Shown here: piece after piece, positions 17,621 to 25,884 of the stretch
How positions within the stretch are numbered: the first letter of the stretch is position 1
Layout of the letters: every line of letters starts with the position of its first letter
NCBI RefSeq assembly: GCF_018372215.1
Contig: NZ_JAHAJN010000007.1
Location: 1-64,000, forward strand
Length of the DNA: 64,000 nucleotides
Reading direction: 5' to 3'
Source: Negativicoccus succinicivorans
GTDB taxonomy: Bacteria > Bacillota > Negativicutes > Veillonellales > Negativicoccaceae
The notes under the pieces: model-generated
The model's database searches: none
What the model saw: only the letters and a program-made list of their open reading frames with translations
Told to the model about the DNA's origin: nothing
Translations under genes and position numbers: made by a program

Positions 17621-18871
17621 TTGGAACAATTATTCATCAAAGGCGGTCGCCGGCTTTCCGGCAAAGTGCGCGTGTCGAGCGCCAAAAACGCCGTGTTGCC
17701 GATTATTGCGGCGACGATGCTGCCGATTACTCCGAGCACTCTGCCGGAGATTCCGCATTTGGAAGATGTCACGACTATTTGCAAAGTGTTGGAGCAACTC
17801 GGTGTTGTCGTTTCCCAAACGGACAATGAATTACGCTTTGATGCGGCGCAGTTGACATCCTATGAGGCACCGTACGAATGGGTCAGCAAAATGCGGGCTT
17901 CGTTCCTTGTGATGGGGCCGCTTTTGGCGCGCCTGGGACGGGCAAAAATTTCACTGCCGGGCGGCTGTGCGATCGGCACTCGTCCGATTGATCTGCATTT
18001 GAAAGCGTTCGCCGCGCTCGGCGCGGAAATTAATTTGGGGCACGGCTATGTGGAAGCCGTCGTGCCGAACGGTTTGAAAGGCGCGCAGATTTATCTCGAC
18101 TTTCCGAGCGTCGGCGCGACCGAAAACGCGCTGATGGCGGCATGCCTTGCCGACGGTCGCACGGTCATCGAAAACGCGGCGGAAGAGCCCGAAATTGTCG
18201 ATCTCGTGATGTTTTTGAACAGCATGGGCGCAAACATCCGCGGCGCGGGCACGAATGTGATTCGCATCGAAGGCGTAAAGGAACTGCACGGTGTCGTGCA
18301 TAATGTCATTCCCGACCGCATCGAAGCCGGTACTTTTATGGTGGCGGCGGCCATGACGGGCGGGGATGTGTATGTGGAAAACGCGCTGGCGGAGCACGTT
18401 AAACCGCTGGTCGCGAAATTAAAAGAAGCGGGTGCGGCCGTGGTGGAAGACATCAACGGCATTCGCGTCGTCGGTCCGGATCGCTTGCGGGCAGTCGATG
18501 TAAAAACATTGCCGTATCCGGGGTTCCCGACCGATATGCAGGCGCAGTTTATGGCGCTCACCACGATTGCCGAGGGCACGAGCGTGGTCAAAGAAACCGT
18601 ATTTGAAAATCGGTTCATGCATGTGGACGCTCTGACCCGCATGGGCGCCAAAATTAAAATTGAAGGCGGCAGCGCCGTGATCGAGGGCGTGGAGCGTTTG
18701 GAAGGTTGTCCGGTCGAAGCGACCGATTTGCGCGCCGGCGCCGCCTTGGTGCTGGCCGGCTTGGTGGCGGACGGAACGACGTCGGTCGGACATCTGCATC
18801 ACATCGATCGCGGTTATGACCATTTTGTAGAAAAATTAAGCGGTTTGGGAGCAGACATTGTTCGGAAATAA
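17621..18871 (+). CDS. murA: UDP-N-acetylglucosamine 1-carboxyvinyltransferase
   Basis: The 416-residue enzyme transfers enolpyruvate from PEP to UDP-GlcNAc, the first committed step of peptidoglycan synthesis. Motifs: SSAKNAVLPIIAA (catalytic Lys near 22), the active-site loop LPGGCAIGTRPIDLH with Cys116 (so the fosfomycin-sensitive type), and late repeats of the inside-out alpha/beta barrel. The start is TTG at 17621 with GGAGG eight bases upstream; no in-frame ATG gives a full enzyme. The end overlaps the start of the mreB-like gene. Confidence 0.96.
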   Translation: MEQLFIKGGRRLSGKVRVSSAKNAVLPIIAATMLPITPSTLPEIPHLEDVTTICKVLEQLGVVVSQTDNELRFDAAQLTSYEAPYEWVSKMRASFLVMGPLLARLGRAKISLPGGCAIGTRPIDLHLKAFAALGAEINLGHGYVEAVVPNGLKGAQIYLDFPSVGATENALMAACLADGRTVIENAAEEPEIVDLVMFLNSMGANIRGAGTNVIRIEGVKELHGVVHNVIPDRIEAGTFMVAAAMTGGDVYVENALAEHVKPLVAKLKEAGAAVVEDINGIRVVGPDRLRAVDVKTLPYPGFPTDMQAQFMALTTIAEGTSVVKETVFENRFMHVDALTRMGAKIKIEGGSAVIEGVERLEGCPVEATDLRAGAALVLAGLVADGTTSVGHLHHIDRGYDHFVEKLSGLGADIVRK

Positions 18872-19976
18872 ACGTAAATCGGTACGGAGCAAAAGTGCGC
18901 GGCGGACACCACCCGCGACGCGGCAACGTCGTTCGCACTCTCTGCTTGATTGGCTGGCCGGTGTCGGCGCGACGGATATCGCTGTCGATTTGGGTTCCGC
19001 CAATACGGTAGTGTATGTACGCGGCGAAGGCGTCGTGGTACGGGAGCCTTCGGTGTTGGCGGTCGATCGGGAAACGCGTGAAGTCGTGGCGCTCGGCGCG
19101 AAAGCGGCGGCCTTGGCCGGACGCGTACCGCAGGAACTTGTCTTGGTGCGACCGGTGGAACGTGGTGTCGTTACGGATTTTTCCGCGGCGGCGCACTTGG
19201 TACATGAACTTGTCGGGCGACAGGTTTCGGGCTTATGGAAACGTCCGCGTTTGGTGATGACGCTGGCGGGGCGGCAAAGCGATGTCGCCGCGGCGGCTCT
19301 GTTGGGAACGGCGGCGGCTTTGGGAGCGCGGAAAGCGGTGCGCTTGCCGGGCACTCTCGCCGCAGCCTACGGCGCCGATTTGGATAAAGCCAAAACAGCG
19401 GGACTTCTGGTCGCCGATTTGGGCGCCGGTAAAACGGATCTGGCTGTGGTGGACGCCAACGGTTTGGTGGATACGGAAGTGCTGCCGCTCGGCAGCATGG
19501 ATCTAGATCGGGCGATTGCGAAAATCGTCTTGCAGGAAACGGGATTATTGCTCGGCCCCCTTACCTGTGAACGCTTGAAGCAACGTTTCTGCGATTTGGA
19601 CGAAAAGGCGACAGCCACATCGCTGTGTGCGGGCAAAGACAGTCAAACCGGTTTGCCGCGGCAAACGGAAATTACAGCAGCCATGTTGCGACCGGCGCTG
19701 ATTCCGTACGCACATCAGATCGCGCAGGCGTTGCATGAAATATTGCATCAAACGCGCCCCGAACTCAGTCAATGGATTTCGTCGCACGGCATTATGCTGG
19801 TCGGCGGCGGCGCGCTTTTGCGCGGTTTGGATCGCTACTTAACGCAGTTTCTCGGCGTGCCGGTGTATCTCGGTGAAGATCCCTTGTACGCGGTGGCGAT
19901 CGGCGCGGGTAAAGCACTCTTGGAAATGCCGTTGCTGCGAGATTCGCTGGGCTTTGAAAATCCGCACTCCGCATAA
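18858..19976 (+). CDS. MreB/Mbl-like actin-family protein, divergent paralogue
   Basis: The 372-residue protein keeps the actin-fold ATPase layout: phosphate 1 motif DLGSANTVVYV (from Asp44), the VREPSVLAVD strand, and adenosine motif GIMLVGGGALLRGL near residue 310. The phosphate 2 loop reads DLGAGKTD (from Asp187) instead of the usual DIGGGT-T/S, and a basic N-terminal extension of about 27 residues replaces the usual short start. It is longer than typical MreB (about 340). It begins at a TTG inside the murA end with GGGAG upstream. Location after murA matches mbl/mreB in spore-forming Firmicutes, but spoIID and spoIIID genes are absent here. Confidence 0.78.
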   Translation: MFGNKRKSVRSKSARRTPPATRQRRSHSLLDWLAGVGATDIAVDLGSANTVVYVRGEGVVVREPSVLAVDRETREVVALGAKAAALAGRVPQELVLVRPVERGVVTDFSAAAHLVHELVGRQVSGLWKRPRLVMTLAGRQSDVAAAALLGTAAALGARKAVRLPGTLAAAYGADLDKAKTAGLLVADLGAGKTDLAVVDANGLVDTEVLPLGSMDLDRAIAKIVLQETGLLLGPLTCERLKQRFCDLDEKATATSLCAGKDSQTGLPRQTEITAAMLRPALIPYAHQIAQALHEILHQTRPELSQWISSHGIMLVGGGALLRGLDRYLTQFLGVPVYLGEDPLYAVAIGAGKALLEMPLLRDSLGFENPHSA

Positions 19977-19994
19977 ACGTCAACAGTAATATGG

Positions 19995-20000
19995 TATAAT
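19995..20000 (+). promoter_or_regulatory. -10 element before lipoyl-like gene
   Basis: TATAAT, with an RNA start predicted near 20007. This favours the ATG at 20021 over an upstream GTG at 20012. Confidence 0.5.
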
Positions 20001-20020
20001 AGGCGTGTGAGGTGATACCT

Positions 20021-20326
20021 ATGAAAAAAAGCAAAAAACGCATGCGCGCGTCATTATTGTTAGCTGCCGCTTTGGCTGTTTTGGGTGTGGTCGGCGTCAT
20101 GGCGCAGGCCGTGGTTCATACAACCGTATTAACGGGTAAAGTAACCGATGTCGTGCCGGTGGGTACGGAGGTTAAAGAAGGCACGCCGCTTGTCTCCGTT
20201 GAATCGTTGGCCGGTTCGATGCCGGCAGCGCGGGCTACGGTGGACGGCAAAGTGACAAAAGTGGAAACGCAAGTCGGTGCAACGATTAATAAAGGCGATG
20301 AAGTCGCGATCGTGGAAACCAAATAG
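20021..20326 (+). CDS. Small membrane-anchored biotinyl/lipoyl-like domain protein
   Basis: The 101-residue protein has a basic N-terminus and one hydrophobic segment (about residues 9-28, signal peptide or anchor), then a compact all-beta domain of about 65 residues with the repeated pattern GTEVKEGTPLVSVES and GATINKGDEVAIVETK. This is the half-barrel of biotinyl/lipoyl or HlyD adaptor domains. No lipoylated Lys motif is evident. It would be exported or periplasmic, perhaps an adaptor for the S55 protease encoded 7 bases downstream. RBS AGGTGAT lies before the ATG. Confidence 0.65.
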   Translation: MKKSKKRMRASLLLAAALAVLGVVGVMAQAVVHTTVLTGKVTDVVPVGTEVKEGTPLVSVESLAGSMPAARATVDGKVTKVETQVGATINKGDEVAIVETK

Positions 20327-20333
20327 GAGCGAT

Positions 20334-22271
20334 ATGAACGTATTCAAAAAGCGTCGGCGATCGGTATGGTTGCTGACGCTTCTCTTTACATTAGTAACTT
20401 ACTTCGCCAATGCGGTCGACATCATGCCGCCGTCGGATGTGCGGGAAGGCATGCGCGGCGTGGCCAAGACGGTGGTGCAGGGCGACACGATTGAAGAATT
20501 TGACGTCGATGTGCTCGGCGTACTCCAACAGCGCGGCCCTTCCGGCGATTTGATTTTGGTCAAAGTCAGCGGACCGGTGATTGAAAAAACCGGCGGCATC
20601 GCGCAGGGGATGAGCGGCAGTCCCGTGTATATTGACGGTAAACTTGTCGGCGCGATCGGGTACGGCTGGGGCTTTGCGGACGGCACGGTGGGCATGGTGA
20701 CGCCGATTGGCGACATGCTGAAACTGTGGGCGTTGCCGGATAAAGCGGCGCATGACGAAGCGCCGTCGGTAGAGCCGCCGCTGATTCCGATGGGCACGCC
20801 GTTGATGGCGGCGGGATTTACGCCCGAGTCGTTGCAATATCTGACGCAAAAGTTGGCGCCGTTCGGATTGCAGCCGCAAGCGACAGCCGGCGCGGGTAAC
20901 TATGACGCCGCGCCGCATGCGTTGCAACCGGGCAGCGCGGTCGCGGTGACGCTCGTCACCGGGGATTTGAAATTGGGCGCGATCGGTACGGTCACGTACG
21001 TCGATGAAAATCGTATTGTGGCGTTCGGGCATCCGTTTTTAAAGCGCGGCGAATTGGATTATTTCATGCACAATTCGTACATTTTCACGGTGGTGCCGTC
21101 AGTGAATTCCGCATTTAAGATCGGCTCCATCGGCAGCGAGATCGGTAAAATTTACCAGGATCGCGGCGCGGGGATTGCCGGCATCGAAGGCCGCGCGCCG
21201 AAAGCCGTGGCGATGCAGGTCAACGTGACGGATCGCGATACGCAAACGGATCGCGTGGCGAATGTGCGCATGGTTGAGGATCACGATTTAACGCCGATTT
21301 TGGCGGCGACGACTGCGTACGATCTTGTCAAAAAAACGATTGATCGCGGCGGTCGCGGCACGGTCAAACTCAGCTATGAATTTTTGCCGCAGGATACGTC
21401 GCTACCGACATTTAAACGCGATAATATGTACTACTCGGCCAAGAGTGTCAGCGAACGCTCTGTCGATGAACTGTACAACGTGCTGGAAGCGCTGGCGAAA
21501 AATCCGTTCCAAAAATATGCGTTGCGCGGCATCAATTTGTCCCTTTCGTTGACGGAAGATAAAGAAGTCGCGGAAATCATTGACGCGAAAGCGCGGCCGG
21601 CCGTTGTAAGTCCGGGTGACGTTATCTATGTCAATGTCAAATTGCGTCCGTACCGAGGCGAAGTCTTTTCCAAAGCGCTCGCCTTTACGGTGCCTGCCGA
21701 CCGGCCGCTCGGACCGATGACGCTGGAAGTGCGCGGCGGCGGTGTCGTGCCGTTGCCGTACCTGATCCAAAAACAGCAACTCAATTTGACGGATGAAATT
21801 ATTGATCGATTGCGAACGTATAAAGATTTCCGTGATTTTCTGAACAAGCTGCAAAAGGAAGACAAAAATAACGAGCTGATCGTGGAAATTTTGGAAGACA
21901 ATGTCAGCATGGTGCCGGACGAAGAGTCCGCGGGACATCACGCTCAGTTGCAGGAGCCGGCGAAAGAAACGCTGCCGGATTACTTGCATAAAGGTAAAAA
22001 GACCGATGCGGATACGTTGGCGGGCGGAGATGACGACGAGAAAGCCAAAACGCGCGTCACGATGCCGTACATTATTAAAGGCGACGGCCAATTCGAATTT
22101 GAAGTGGTAGCGCCCAACGATCGTCGCCGTCGCGATGCGGTGAAAGAAATCATGGCGCAGTTGCGGGAAAAAGTGTCGGCGAACGATGCCGAAGCAGGCA
22201 GCGATCAGGAAAATAAAAAGGCGAAAAAAGATCCGCAAGCTGCCAAGCGCCCGGCGAAAGATAAAAAATGA
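20334..22271 (+). CDS. SpoIVB peptidase S55 domain-containing exported protein
   Basis: The 645-residue protein starts with a signal sequence (KKRRRSVWLLTLLFTLVTYFANA). Residues about 30-250 match the S55 (SpoIVB) protease fold, with the nucleophile motif GMSGSPVYIDGKLVGAIGYG (Ser94 expected), then FGHPFLKRGELDYFMH, typical of the family. The long C-terminal region is partly beta-rich and ends in a highly charged Lys/Glu/Asp tail. In Bacillus SpoIVB cleaves SpoIVFA during sporulation. Here the gene sits in a cell-wall context with murA and an mreB-like gene, so a role in the envelope is more likely. ATG at 20334 has AGGAG upstream. Confidence 0.8.
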   Translation: MNVFKKRRRSVWLLTLLFTLVTYFANAVDIMPPSDVREGMRGVAKTVVQGDTIEEFDVDVLGVLQQRGPSGDLILVKVSGPVIEKTGGIAQGMSGSPVYIDGKLVGAIGYGWGFADGTVGMVTPIGDMLKLWALPDKAAHDEAPSVEPPLIPMGTPLMAAGFTPESLQYLTQKLAPFGLQPQATAGAGNYDAAPHALQPGSAVAVTLVTGDLKLGAIGTVTYVDENRIVAFGHPFLKRGELDYFMHNSYIFTVVPSVNSAFKIGSIGSEIGKIYQDRGAGIAGIEGRAPKAVAMQVNVTDRDTQTDRVANVRMVEDHDLTPILAATTAYDLVKKTIDRGGRGTVKLSYEFLPQDTSLPTFKRDNMYYSAKSVSERSVDELYNVLEALAKNPFQKYALRGINLSLSLTEDKEVAEIIDAKARPAVVSPGDVIYVNVKLRPYRGEVFSKALAFTVPADRPLGPMTLEVRGGGVVPLPYLIQKQQLNLTDEIIDRLRTYKDFRDFLNKLQKEDKNNELIVEILEDNVSMVPDEESAGHHAQLQEPAKETLPDYLHKGKKTDADTLAGGDDDEKAKTRVTMPYIIKGDGQFEFEVVAPNDRRRRDAVKEIMAQLREKVSANDAEAGSDQENKKAKKDPQAAKRPAKDKK

Positions 22272-22307
22272 AATAAAAAAGAACCGCAGCTGCGGTTCTT
22301 TTTTATT
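22272..22307. terminator. Palindromic terminator
   Basis: AATAAAAAAGAACCGCAG and its exact complement form a 36-base palindrome ending TTTTTTATT. It serves the S55 gene (plus) and the aldehyde dehydrogenase gene (minus). Confidence 0.88.
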
Positions 22308-22315
22308 GTCGTAAA

Positions 22316-23731
22316 TTACGCGTCATGATCAAAGAGGACTTTACTCTGGGTAAATTCCAAGATACCCTCAATGCCTCCTTCGCGGCCGATGCCGCTCATT
22401 TTGTAACCGCCGAAAGGCGCGGTCACATCGCGCGCGCTGTCGTTGATATACACATTGCCCGATTTAATGCGGCGCGCGAACGCGACGGCCTCATCAAACG
22501 GTCCGTGCACCGCGGCGTTCAGGCCGTAAATCGTATCGTTGGCGATATGCAGCGCATCCGGTATGTCCTTGTACGTAATGACGCACAGCACGGGGCCGAA
22601 GATTTCTTCCTGCGCGATTTGCATATCGTTGGTAACATCAGTGAAAATCACAGGTTGGACGTAGTAGCCGCCGATCGGTTCGGTGGGCACACTGCCGGTG
22701 AGCATGCGCGCGCCTTCGGCAAGACCCGTTTCAATGTATTTTTTCACTTTGGTGAATTGTTTTTTACTGGCCAACGGTCCGATCTTCGTGCCTTCTTCCC
22801 GCGGATCGCCGACCGGATATTCTTGCAGAATTTCCACTAAACGCGTTTCGATGGCTTCTTTCTGATCTTCCGGAATCAACAAGCGGGACAGCGCCGAGCA
22901 CGTTTGGCCGCAATTCAAGAGGAGCGAGTTGAAACAGGCTCGGATCGCCTGATCGATATCGGCGCCCGGCAGAATCACGCAGGGCGATTTGCCGCCGAGC
23001 TCCAAGTGGATTTTTTTCACCGAATCCAAACCGTGCTTACCGACTTCAATACCGCCGGTAGTGGAACCGGTGAAGGAAACCATGTCGACCAGCGGATGCG
23101 AGGCCAAAACGTTGCCGACATCGCCGCCGCGACCCGTGACGAGATTTAAAACGCCTTTAGGCAATCCCGCCTGATGGAACGCGTCCACCAAGTAGTATAC
23201 GGAAAGCGGCGTGTGCTGACTCGGTTTCAAAACAACGGTATTACCCATCAAAATGGCCGGCATGATTTTCTGCACGACCTGACCGAGCGGATAGTTCCAC
23301 GGCGTAATGGCCGCGACTACACCGACCGGCTCACGATACAATGTCGAATGCTCCAACTCTTCCCGAAATTCGATTTCTTGCGCCAGACGCATGAAGGTAC
23401 GCATGCGTTCCACCTGGAAATCGAAATGAACCTTTTCGGCCATTTGGCTCGGCGCGCCGAGCTCCTTGATTTCAATATCGACGATTTCCGCTTTGCGGGT
23501 CAGCAGCTGCGCCAACATTTTTTCGCAAATCGTCAGCCGCGCGGCGAGCGGCGATTCCTGCCAACGCCAGGTGGCATCGGCGGCGGCTCGACAGGCCGCG
23601 TCGACTTCAGCGTCGGTGGCGACGGGAACGGCGGCGAACCGATACATGCTCGCGGGATTTTCTACCTTGATTCGTTCCGTGCTTTGGGGCGTGACCCATT
23701 CCCCGTTGATATATAAACGTTCGAAATTCAT
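22316..23731 (-). CDS. Aldehyde dehydrogenase family protein
   Basis: The 471-residue NAD(P)-dependent enzyme oxidises an aldehyde to a carboxylate. Motifs: AAITPWNYPLGQ (cofactor loop), FTGSTTGG (dinucleotide contact), LELGGKSPCVILPGAD (catalytic Glu), NCGQTC (nucleophilic Cys near residue 280) and EEIFGPVL. The substrate cannot be told from sequence. Start ATG at 23731 follows GAAAGGAGTCTCCC; longer in-frame starts up to 23824 lack a ribosome site. It is a single-gene unit, divergent from the metalloprotease gene. Confidence 0.9.
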   Translation of the reverse strand: MNFERLYINGEWVTPQSTERIKVENPASMYRFAAVPVATDAEVDAACRAAADATWRWQESPLAARLTICEKMLAQLLTRKAEIVDIEIKELGAPSQMAEKVHFDFQVERMRTFMRLAQEIEFREELEHSTLYREPVGVVAAITPWNYPLGQVVQKIMPAILMGNTVVLKPSQHTPLSVYYLVDAFHQAGLPKGVLNLVTGRGGDVGNVLASHPLVDMVSFTGSTTGGIEVGKHGLDSVKKIHLELGGKSPCVILPGADIDQAIRACFNSLLLNCGQTCSALSRLLIPEDQKEAIETRLVEILQEYPVGDPREEGTKIGPLASKKQFTKVKKYIETGLAEGARMLTGSVPTEPIGGYYVQPVIFTDVTNDMQIAQEEIFGPVLCVITYKDIPDALHIANDTIYGLNAAVHGPFDEAVAFARRIKSGNVYINDSARDVTAPFGGYKMSGIGREGGIEGILEFTQSKVLFDHDA

Positions 23732-23875
23732 GGGAGACTCCTTTCGTAACAATGGATTCCTTTGTTTCATTGTACTTGCATCTAAAACAGGAAACAAGGT
23801 GCGGCGGCGAAAATTTGTCATCAAGATATGTTAAAATAAAAATAAAACAGACGTAATACAGAGGAGGTTTCGGCA

Positions 23876-24715
23876 ATGCAATGGCGGGGCAGACGGATGA
23901 GCAGTAACACGGGGCGCGGTGGCGGACTGGCGAAAATCGGCGGGTTGGGTTTAATTATTTTCGCTTTGATCTATTCGTTTTTTGGCGGCGACGTCTCCGA
24001 CGTAATTAACATGGCGGGAGCCGGTCAGACGCAACAGGTGGAACAGCAGGCGAGCGATCCGGCGCGCCGCGACATGGAAGATATGTTGAGCGTCGTCTTG
24101 GCGGACACGGAAGACGTTTGGCACCAAAAATTCGCGGAAGTCGGAGAAAGATACGAAGAACCGAAATTGATGTTTTTTGAAGACCGGATACGGTCCGGTT
24201 GCGGCGTGGCGGGAAAGTCGACCGGTCCGTTTTATTGCCCGGTCGATAAAACCATTTATATGGATGTGACATTTGCCGACGATTTACAACGAAAATTCGG
24301 CGGTCATGGTGGTGACTTCGCGATGGCCTACGTATTGGCGCACGAAGTCGGCCACCATGTGCAAAACCAGTCGGGCCTTCTGATGCATGTTCATAAGTTG
24401 CAGCAACAAATGAGTGAGGCGGACGCGAAAAGATACTCGGTCGCGCTGGAGCTTCACGCGGATTATTTAGCCGGAGTATTCGCGTACTATGTACAGCAAA
24501 AAGGCTACCTTGAAGCGGGCGATATCGAAGAGGCGATCAATGCCGCCAAGACGGTCGGTGATGACCATTTGCAGAAGATCACGCAAGGGCAGATCCGTCC
24601 GGAGGAATTTACGCACGGCACCAGTGAGCAGCGCGCGGCGTGGTTTCGGCGCGGCATGCAGTACCATGATTTCAGCCACGGCGATACGTTTGGCGCTTTG
24701 GGTCTACAAATTTAA
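23876..24715 (+). CDS. Neutral zinc metallopeptidase (YpfJ/COG2321 family)
   Basis: The 279-residue protein begins MQWRGRRMSSN, the typical opening of the YpfJ family, followed by one membrane segment (about 23-40). The catalytic part has the zinc motif HEVGHHVQNQSG near residue 159 and a downstream ELHADYLAGVF glutamate/aspartate segment, plus the family pattern CGVAGKSTGPFYCPVDKTIYMD. It is probably membrane-anchored with the protease domain outside the cytoplasm; its substrate is unknown. RBS GAGGAGG precedes the ATG. Confidence 0.88.
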   Translation: MQWRGRRMSSNTGRGGGLAKIGGLGLIIFALIYSFFGGDVSDVINMAGAGQTQQVEQQASDPARRDMEDMLSVVLADTEDVWHQKFAEVGERYEEPKLMFFEDRIRSGCGVAGKSTGPFYCPVDKTIYMDVTFADDLQRKFGGHGGDFAMAYVLAHEVGHHVQNQSGLLMHVHKLQQQMSEADAKRYSVALELHADYLAGVFAYYVQQKGYLEAGDIEEAINAAKTVGDDHLQKITQGQIRPEEFTHGTSEQRAAWFRRGMQYHDFSHGDTFGALGLQI

Positions 24716-24723
24716 ACATAAAG

Positions 24724-24744
24724 AAGCGGAATTTCCGCTTTTTT
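24724..24744 (+). terminator. Terminator of metallopeptidase gene
   Basis: AAGCGGA-ATT-TCCGCTT followed by T residues and ATTG. Confidence 0.8.
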
Positions 24745-24776
24745 ATTGCGCAAAATAGCAGCCAAAACGGCCGTGT

Positions 24777-24782
24777 TATAAT
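24777..24782 (+). promoter_or_regulatory. -10 element of the arsA operon
   Basis: TATAAT about 25 bases before the ATG. No clear -35 and no cobalamin riboswitch could be seen in the short upstream gap. Confidence 0.45.
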
Positions 24783-24807
24783 AAAGCATTATAATGGGAG
24801 GGACCAT

Positions 24808-25884
24808 ATGAGTCTGTGGGAAAAAACGGTGGCGCAGATTGAAGTGCCGTCGCCGAGCATTGCGGAAGCGGCTGCGTCGCGCGCCGATGATTTGGTGCTC
24901 GGTAACGGAAACTTGGGGAAGCTGCGTGACATCGTCGTGCAATATGCGGCGGTAGTGGGTGAAGTTATGCCGACGCCGCCCAAGAAAATGATGATTTTAG
25001 CCGCGGCAGATCACGGCGTGGCGCGTCATCAATTGTCCGCGTATCCGGTGGAAACGACGGTGGAGATGACGAAAAACTATCTGATCAGTAAAGGTGCCGG
25101 AGCCAACGCGCTGGCGCATTACGCCGGTGCGGACATGACGGTGGTTGACGCGGGTATCAATGCGGACATGAGCGGAGTTCCCGGACTTCTGGACAGAAAA
25201 ATCGCCTACGGCACGCAGGATTTCAGTGAAGGTCCGGCGATGACGAGAGAACAGGCGATTCAAGCGATCGAAGTGGGGATCGAAGTGGCCGGTGATGTCA
25301 TCGCGCGCGGTTACCGATTGCTTTCCGTCGGGGAAATGGGGATTTCCAATACGACATCGGCGGCGGCGATCATCGGCGCGTTCGGCGACTGGGATGCGTT
25401 GCAGGTGACGGGACGAGGCACGAATATTTCTGATGAACGTTTGGCGCGAAAACAGAAAATCGTCGCGAAAGCATTGGCGGTGAACCGTCCGGATAAAACG
25501 GACGGCATCGATGTGTTGGCGAAAGTCGGCGGTTTTGAATTCGGTGTGATTTCAGGCGTTATTTTAGCGGCGGCCGCGCATCATGCGCTGGTCATCATCG
25601 ACGGCTTCAATACGACCGCCTGCGCGCATATCGCCAAAGCGATCGCTCCTGCCAGTTGTCACTATGTGATGGCGTCGCATTTGTCGGCGGAAAAGGCGCA
25701 TTGCATGGCGCTTGAGGCCTTGCAGATGGAAGCCTACGTTGATTTAGGGCTGCGGCTCGGAGAAGCGTCCGGCGCGTCGGTGCAGATGCGCATGCTTGAA
25801 CATGCGCTGGCGATTTACAATGATTGCCTGACGAAACAAGAAATGATGCAGGGAGGTAACGCCGATGTTGGAAGCATGGAATGA
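24808..25884 (+). CDS. arsA: CobT-like nicotinate mononucleotide phosphoribosyltransferase, likely ArsA
   Basis: The 358-residue protein has the full CobT pattern: AAADHGVARHQLSAYP near residue 70, SVGEMGISNTTSAAAI near 175, GGFEFGVISGVILAAA near 232, and the C-terminal LGLRLGEASGA whose Glu319 matches the catalytic base of CobT. CobT enzymes transfer phosphoribose from nicotinate mononucleotide to the cobamide lower-ligand base. A second CobT-like gene follows immediately with a 20-base overlap. That pair is the arrangement of ArsA-ArsB, which activates phenol and p-cresol in Sporomusa and is also found in Veillonella. ArsA rather than CobT is inferred from this pairing; cobT remains the alternative. 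RBS GGGAGG precedes the ATG. Confidence 0.75.
   Translation: MSLWEKTVAQIEVPSPSIAEAAASRADDLVLGNGNLGKLRDIVVQYAAVVGEVMPTPPKKMMILAAADHGVARHQLSAYPVETTVEMTKNYLISKGAGANALAHYAGADMTVVDAGINADMSGVPGLLDRKIAYGTQDFSEGPAMTREQAIQAIEVGIEVAGDVIARGYRLLSVGEMGISNTTSAAAIIGAFGDWDALQVTGRGTNISDERLARKQKIVAKALAVNRPDKTDGIDVLAKVGGFEFGVISGVILAAAAHHALVIIDGFNTTACAHIAKAIAPASCHYVMASHLSAEKAHCMALEALQMEAYVDLGLRLGEASGASVQMRMLEHALAIYNDCLTKQEMMQGGNADVGSME

Noticed and set aside
24745..24807. Cobalamin riboswitch before arsA
   Set aside because: The gap is too short and lacks the B12 box.
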